Of a stretch of DNA of 64,000 nucleotides, positions 54,101-63,100 are shown piece by piece. A model generated the notes under the pieces. The model had not been told where the DNA came from, searched no databases, and saw only the letters and a list, made by a program, of their open reading frames with translations. The DNA is from Harmothoe impar. Lineage: Eukaryota > Annelida > Polychaeta > Phyllodocida > Polynoidae. The first letter of the stretch is position 1. The number at the start of each line of letters is the position of its first letter. The stretch lies in contig OX381710.1 in NCBI GenBank assembly GCA_947462335.1, positions 26,257,772-26,321,771 on the forward strand, given 5' to 3'. The position numbers were made by a program, and so were the translations under genes.

Positions 54101-57100
54101 GGTTGGAGCTACATCAGCTACATTCTTCACCTGAGGTTTTTATTTCTCATTATTTTTTTTGGTATGTATCTTGGTTTATTAGTATTCAAAAATAATTAAA
54201 GAACAAGTTTTGTCCTATAATTGGAGTAAATTATTTTTCCTGACAGAAATTTAGGTCAGAACTAAACTGTTTCTTTACCGATTAGGCCTTGAATTATAAC
54301 ATTAAATATACAGCAGTCCAACATTATAGCACTCCAATTCACTATATGGGTATATATCTAAAACTGGACATCGACATCCATGTAAGTCTTTCTATCAGAA
54401 AGCTATATTCAGTCTCATCAAAGTAGAAATCCATGGGTTGCTATATGAAGGAGAAGGCCATATTCATGCCTAACTGAATGTCTGTGTGGGTGTACATGAG
54501 TGTGTCCATGAGTGTGTACATTCATGCTGCGGCCACGATGCATTCATGCTGCAACTGTGATGTACTCACATGTTGCATCTAAATTGGCGTCTCTTATTGA
54601 AATTTCCCCTTTTGGTGTTATAGATCTTAATAGAACAAATAGGGTATTTTTTAGGGAAATTTCACTTTTTGCGTTTCCGAACTTTTTCTCGCCAAATAGG
54701 GTATTTTTAGGGAAATTTCATTTTTTGCGATTTCCAACTTTTTTTCTCGCCAAATAGGGTGTTTTTAGGCAAATTTCACTTTTTTGCGATTTCATACTTT
54801 TTTCTCGCCAAATAGGGTGTTTTTGGGCAAATTTCACTTTTTTGCGATTTCCAACCTTTTTCTCGCCAAATAGGGGGTTTTTAGGCAAATTTCACTTTTT
54901 TGCGATTTCCAACTTTTTTCTCGCCAAATAGAGGGTTTTTAAGGCAAATTTCACTTTTTTGCGATTTCCAACTTTTTTCTCGCCAAATAGGGTATTTTTA
55001 GGCAGATTTCACTTTTTTGCGATTTCCAACTTTTTTCTCGCCAAATAGGGGGTTTTTAGGCAAATTTCACTTTTTTGCGATTTCCAACTTTTTTCTCGTC
55101 AAAAGCTATGGAATCTGCATCCATGTCTGATCCCTTTGATGGACTCTGGATGGACCCATGCATAGTGATTGAAGACCTACATAGTGGACATAAGGTCAAG
55201 TGAAAAAGTGCAAGTCATTTGTTTTGCAACTTGCACTGAACTGAACCTAATAGCCCTTGACTGGATTGTCAACAATCAATTAAACTATGACCAAACTCCC
55301 TCTATTTCGGAGAACAAATACACTATCAAAGGTTTTATATTTTTTCAAAATAACACCCTTTGTAGAATGGCTCGATATTCAAGAATCCTACTGCGAATAA
55401 AAATATGTCAAATTCTAATTCTAAATACCTGAAAAATGAGAAATGCTGGCGTTCACGGTTTATGTAGGAAATGTACTAAAAACACCAAAAATATGCAACA
55501 AAACCCTAATTTTCTCAAAAACTGTTCAGTAGGATTTTTTCTAACTGAGGTTCCAGTGTTTTCTACCCTCATATTACACATTGGCATAGAGAATATATTG
55601 GTACCTAGTCGGGATTTTGCACTAGAAGCAATCTGTGAGGCAAAAAACTGCCAAAATGAGCCACTGGTCTGAAGTATAAAACTGGGCATCGATCACTATA
55701 GAGCTACAAAGAGAGAGAATCGATGTCCAGTAACAAAACCAATCATTATTCAACCAATTTCATTGACAAAGTAGTAGGAACTGTGGGAACCCACTATTAT
55801 CATTACTGCAGTCTTATATAATGGTACCATTCCTTGCGAAATGGGAAAAAGACGAAAACTATAAGTATACCTTGACATGAACTGTAGCAGTCGATGTTCT
55901 ATTTGGAGTGCCATCATCTGTTGCAGTCGCCACCAACGTATAGGAAGGTGTAGTCTCATAGTCTAATGCGTTGGTCGTCACAATCTCTCCACTTGTAACA
56001 TTAAGGGAGAATTTAGGAGACACGTCATCCCCAGATATAATGGCGAAAGTCACTGAAGTTGCAGTTACATCAGCGTCTGTGGCTGTCAGCGTCACAACCT
56101 CTGTACCTGTAAGACAATGGTGTATTAGTCACAGGATGCTGCATGTAATACAAGTATCGCCAAGTCTCAGGTATTACTTGAAACTCGTGCATAACCCAAA
56201 CCCCCACTCAGGGATCCTATCACCCGCGTGTGAATTTGCTTTCTGAAAGACCCACCGATTATACAAGAGAATTTGTTTCCGCCTGCTTGGTTCTCTATGG
56301 TTATTCAAGGTGGAGTTGGTGAACACTAATTCTTTTCCCGATACAAATAAATGGATTTAAATACCTAGCAGCCGTTATAAATATGCTAGCCCCTAATTAA
56401 ATTAAACATTACAATTGTGAATTCAATTATAAAATTATTATCATTCAATTATTTGGGTCCACAGAACTATATCTCGCATATGGCTGTGTCTCACGACCTT
56501 GGGCCAATGTTTTTGTCTCTGACCGGGTGCCGTCTCTGACCAGGTGCCGATTCTGACCAGGTGCCGTCTCTGACCAGGTGTCAGAAAAAGGGTGTTTTAA
56601 AAAGAATTATACTCATATATATAAGGATGTGTAAAAACGTTATGGCAGTTGTTATATAATTGTAATTATAATTAGCCTCCTGCTGTTGGTATTTTGACCT
56701 TATCAAGCCAAGCCGGTCAGAGACGGCACCTGGTCAGAGACGGCGCCTGGTCAGAGACGGCACCTGGTCAGAGAAGGCACCCGGTCAGAGACAAAAACAT
56801 TGGCCCAAGGTCGTAAGACACAGCCACATATCGTTTCTCTTTAGAGTGCGATAGGCAACTTTTTTCCATATTGCATGTTACAATAGGTCGGCCTATCTCA
56901 ATACACGTTCTCTCAGAATTAAAGGGCTGTAACCTACTTTTTTAATACAGCCATTTTCCACAGAGGTAACAATGTGTAACATAGGCTTAAAGGAAAAATG
57001 TTATTGTGATAACCCATTCATTCAAGTGAAGAGCTTTATTCCCAAGTAGGTTCAGCCCACGAAGTGGCACAGGGAAGGTTGTGTTTCATTCAAGACCAAT

Positions 57101-60100
57101 CAATGCATGGATGTAAATCTAAAATGGTACGACACTTGGAGGTTGCTGACAAACCAGTTCAATTGATATACTTATAGTCTTATTATTCGTTATTAATAAC
57201 ACTGATTATAATTATCAGGATTCAATGATTGGTCATAAGCCTAACACCCGTTTTTTGTTACTATAGTAATATAATAGTATTAAAGGTGCAAACATTGCAG
57301 ACAGAACAACAAGGACAGAATCATACTGATGAGGTACACTTACCTGATGCTAAGTTTTCAGCAACTTCAACAACATACACTTGAGGATTAAACAATGGGC
57401 TGTTATCGTTCACATCAGTTACAGAGACGGTGAGTGAGGCAGTTGCTGTATAGCTCCCGTTTACCACGGCATTCACCGTCAACACATAGTGCGCCGCATT
57501 TGTAGCTTCACGGTCAAAGGGACATTTGGTCCTTATGACACCAGTTGTCTCTCCAACATCAAAGAATCCAGACTGTGCAGTATTACCTGAAGTAGGTTAT
57601 AGACAGTTAAAAAACGACGTTATTAAAAGATTGTTGATGAAATAACATTTTTCTTGTATAAATGTACATAAAAATTACTAGTCAATATGATACATATATA
57701 TCCATATAACACTATACATATTCACGTTGCATTTCATACCAACACCACAGGGAAATCACACAATAATTGTAGCTAACAGATCTACACAATTGAGTGGACA
57801 CTATTTCAGTCCGGTTAGTATCAAATCACTGCCAGATGAGGTTACAGTGCATCTTATTAGGAACGATGAAATAGAATAGGAACGGGTACGTGAGCATGAT
57901 CTGTTATAAACTCAAATGAGCTATTCATATATAGCCAGTGCATTAGCAGAGTGGCCATTTTCCCTGCTTCTTACCTGCATCTACCACATTAACAATGGAG
58001 AAGGCTATTGGTTCTGTCCCATTGGCTGTGAGTGTGTACAGGGATGTGCTCACTGCCACATCCTCTGCTATTGTCACGGTACCCTGATCTGATCCACTAC
58101 CTGACGTGAAGACGGGAGCAGTATCACCAACATCGATGACCTTGAATAGTGCAAGAATTTGACAAATTAAGTGGATATTGTGCGAGTCAGTCTTTTACAT
58201 GTGCATAATAATACTACCGCTTTAAAAAAAAACTCAAATCCCTTTGGGAAATCTAGAAAATCAAGAGTCACTAGGAATAGAAATCTACCCTCCCAATTCC
58301 TAGCTTATCATTGTAAGAATTATGGCTTATGTAATAAACACTAGAGAAATCTTAGATGAAATGAAGGTTTATGTTTCATTGTTAAAGGTGCAATTGACAC
58401 ATTTTCTTAATATATAACATCTAGATTAAATACATTTCTAGTATATTAAATAATGGTCTCATTGTATCTCAAAAAACACAATTTCAGTACATTATCAAAT
58501 GAATTCAAGCAAAAAAATAATGAATATTACATTCTGTGACTCCAATGGAATTGTAGTACAATGCTTACAAGTGGTCAACAGCAATTCATTCAAATATGAC
58601 ATTGCTATATGAGTGCAGCTACATGCGACATTTTGATTTTGACAAGACTTCTTTCAGCTAAGATATGTCATAGTTTCAGACAAAAGATCTGTACATAGCA
58701 TACTGAAAAGCATACCACCATACTTAATAATGACAATTACATCCTACCTCTCCAATGAAACTGTATGTTGCTTACCTGGACCTGCACTGTTGCAGTTGAT
58801 GATTTTGCTGGAGAACCTGCATCAGTTGCTGTGATCACCAAAGAATATGATGATTTTGTCTCATAATCTAAGGCAGCATTAGTAGTCATAATGTTAGCAC
58901 CAGAAAAGCTGAACTTGAGAGCTCCCCCGTCATCTCCAGAAGTAATGGCATAGGTAAGAGTGTTACCGGTTGTATCCGCATCATTGCACGTTACTGTAAG
59001 CACTGCTGTACCTGAAATGCAATGCAATGAGATTAGTGGTTCACCTCTTGCATCAATTAACACAAAGTTGTGTGGACTTTGCAGTTATTCTTGTAACTAT
59101 AGTTTCCGCTATTTTCTTACTTTGTGTTCTGAATTCTTAAAAATCCTTGCTGCCTAATCCTCAAAAGTGCCAAGAATGGACGATGGCTATATGTATAAAA
59201 GCTACATCTAGTCTACAAATAGGGATAATTATACATAAAAGAATTTCTGTAAAGGTCATTTCCTTACTTCCTGCTGTATTCTCAGCAATGCTTGTGACAT
59301 ACACTTGTGGATTAAAGATTGGATAGTTGTCGTTGACCTCAGTGATAGTCACAGTGATGTTCTGTGTCACTGTGTGAGATGCTGTAGCTGCAGCTTTTAC
59401 AGTTAGAACTAACGATTCTCCATCAGCTACATCTCGCTCCAACAACAGAGTAGTCCATATCTTCCCTGTGCTTCCTCCAACTGTGAATGGGGATGATGCC
59501 ACTGCAGCACCACCTGTTAACACAGAAAACAATCACTTGTGGTTGTAAACATGTCTAATTGTGACGAAGCCTGGGAAATCGTAACATTAGTGGGAATAGC
59601 CATAAATGCTCTAAACATGATATTTCAGGAGATATAGCTAAAAATGTGAATACTTAAGAGAAAATGACCTTAGACTAACTATTCCCAAGGAATCTTTTGA
59701 AGCTATTATCAAAATTCTATTTTCATTCTAAATTGGTCTTATTTGGAATGTAAAAAGAACGTTTTTAGCCATTTTTAGCCCATTAGTTGATATTGGGTTG
59801 CCATGGCAACCATCAATTCATTCTTTTGGAATAAAAAGTATCCTTATCCAATTGCCCCATCCGTGAGGTTTTCAGAACTGAAAACAGAATGCCAATATAA
59901 CTACCAGATCCAAATCTAGGTGCAACAATATGCATATATTGGTTTAATTTCTAATAATTATGATTTATATGGATTATTTGAAAATAGATTGATATGTGAT
60001 TGCATTGCAGTTTATTCTAAATTCCTACATGTCCCTACCATCCCATGTTTCAGAGGTCATTTCTCAGTAACTATTTCAAATATTTTGATGCTTGAAGCAT

Positions 60101-63100
60101 CAAATTGTAGCTGAAGACATGAACTTGAATAAAGGTGTTTTCCCCTAATGTCACGTTTTCCCATGTTTTGTCACAATTGACATATAGAAGGCTAAAAGTA
60201 AAATAGGTCTTTCAATTGGGGTAAATTAAAACATTGTAAGACAGTACTTTGAGCTATTTTAGGACATTTTCAATTTCATCAACCAATCTATAAAGACTCA
60301 TGGGCTATGACTTGCAGTTTTGACTGCTTGGAGCAATCATCATACCCCCTGGTCAATATTGGCATATGAATTGCCAGAGATGCATCGTCACCAAGTCTCA
60401 TTATAACACTTCAGATGGCTGTTTATCTTGAAAATGGTTGGACATAAAGGGGTTGATGAGCTTGTGTATGGACTGGGGTCACACAGAATTCAAGTGCATT
60501 CTACTCTCTCCATAATTTCCTTCTATTCCCTCACGTTTTATGATTCCATTAGTAACCATGATTTCCTACAGCATTCAAATCAGCTATACCTGTTTTGGGT
60601 CAAACACAGGATATTCAACTGACAGTTTGCTGACAACCATTAAAGAATAATACCATATGTACAATGAATAACTTACCTGCATCCACCACACTCTCGATTG
60701 TGTAGACAATGGGTGCTGTTCCGTTAGCTTCGAGTGTCAGCACGGCTGTGCCGACTGCCACACTTTCTGCGAGTGTTGCAGTAGTGGCAGATGTAAAGAC
60801 AGGGTCGGTGTCACTCACATCAGTTACCTGAACACCAGAAACAAGTGGTCAACAGCAATTCATTCAAATATGACATTGCTATATGAGTGCAGCTACATGT
60901 GACATTTTGATTTTGACAAGACTTCTTTCAGCTAAGATATGTCATAGTTTCAGACAAAAGATCTGTACATAGCATACTGAAAAGCATACCGCCATACTTA
61001 ATAATGACAATTACATCCTACCTCTCCAATGGAACTGTATGTTGCTTACCTGGACCTGCACTGTTGCAGTTGATGATTTTGCTGGAGAACCTGCATCAGT
61101 TGCTGTGATCACCAAAGAATATGATGATTTTGTCTCATAATCTAAGGCAACATTAGTAGTCATAATGTTAGCACCAGAAAAGCTGAACTTGAGAGCTCCC
61201 CCGTCATCTCCAGAAGTAATGGCATAGGTAAGAGTGTTACCGGTTGTATCCGCATCATTGCACGTTACTGTAAGCACTGCTGTATCTGAAATGCAATGAG
61301 ATTAGTGGTTCACCTCTTGCATCAATTAACACAAAGTTGTGTAGACTTTGCAGTTATTGTTGTAACTATAGTTTCCGCTATTTTCTTACTTTGTGTTCTG
61401 AATTCTTTAAAATCCTTGCTGCCTAATCCTCAAAAGTGCCAAGAATGGACGATGGCTATATGTATAAAAGCTACATCTAGTCTACAAATAGGGATAATTG
61501 TACATAAAAGAATTTCTGCAAAGGTCATTTCCTTACTTCCTGCTGTCTTCTCAGCAATGCTTGTGACATACACTTGTGGATTAAAGATGGGATAGTTGTC
61601 GTTGACCTCAGTGATAGTCACAGTGATGTTCTGTGTCACTGTGTGAGATGCTGTAGCTGCAGCCTTCACAGTTAGAACATATGACCCTCCATCAGTTACA
61701 TCTCGCTCCAATAACAGAGTAGTCCATATCTTCCCTGTGCTTCCTCCAACTGTGAATGGTGATGATGCCACTGCAGCACCACCTGTTAACACAGAAAACA
61801 AACACTTGTGGCTGTAAACATGTCCAATTGACATATAGAAGGCTAAATGTAAAATAGGTCTTTCAATTGGGGTAAATTAAAACATTGTAAGACAGTACTT
61901 TGAGCTATTTTAGGACATTTTCAATTTCATCAACCAATCTATAAAGACTCATGGGCTATGACTTGCAGTTTTGACTGCTTGGAGCAATCATCATACCCCC
62001 TGGTCAATATTGGCATATGAATTGCCAGAGATGCATCGTCACCAAGTCTCATTATAACACTTCAGATGGCTGCTTATCTTGAAAATGGTTGGACATAAAG
62101 GTGTTGATGAGCTTGTGTATGGACTGGGGTCACACAGAATTCAAGTGCATTCTACTCTCTCCATAATTTCCTTCTATTCCCTCACGTTTTATGATTCCAT
62201 TAGTAACCATGATTTCCTACAGCATTCAAATCAGCTATACCTGTTTTGGGTCAAACACAGGATATTCAACTGACAGTTTGCTGACAACCATTAAAGAATA
62301 ATACCATATGTACAATGAATAACTTACCTGCATCCACCACACTCTCGATTGTGTAGACAATGGGTGCTGTTCCGTTAGCTTCGAGTGTCAGCACGGCTGT
62401 GCCGACTGCCACACTTTCTGTGAGTGTTGCAGTAGTGGCAGATGTAAAGACAGGGTCGGTGTCACTCACATCAGTTACCTGAACACCAGAAACAAGTGGT
62501 CAACAGCAATTCATTCAAATATGACATTGCTATATGAGTGCAGCTACATGTGACATTTTGATTTTGACAAGACTTCTTTCAGCTAAGATATGTCATAGTT
62601 TCAGACAAAAGATCTGTACATAGCATACTGAAAAGCATACCGCCATACTTAATAATGACAATTACATCCTACCTCTCCAATGGAACTGTATGTTGCTTAC
62701 CTGGACCTGCACTGTTGCAGTTGATGATTTTGCTGGAGAACCTGCATCAGTTGCTGTGATCACCAAAGAATATGATGATTTTGTCTCATAATCTAAGGCA
62801 ACATTAGTAGTCATAATGTTAGCACCAGAAAAGCTGAACTTGAGAGCTCCCCCGTCATCTCCAGAAGTAATGGCATAGGTAAGAGTGTTACCGGTTGTAT
62901 CTGCATCATTGCACGTTACTGTAAGCACTGCTGTATCTGAAATGCAATGAGATTAGTGGTTCACCTCTTGCATCAATTAACACAAAGTTGTGTAGACTTT
63001 GCAGTTATTGTTGTAACTATAGTTTCCGCTATTTTCTTACTTTGTGTTCTGATTTCTTTAAAATCCTTGCTGCCTAATCCTCAAAAGTGCCAAGAATGGA

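Noticed and set aside
54610..55100. CRISPR-like array of 58-bp repeats
   Set aside because: Contiguous repeats without unique spacers; an intronic satellite in an animal gene.
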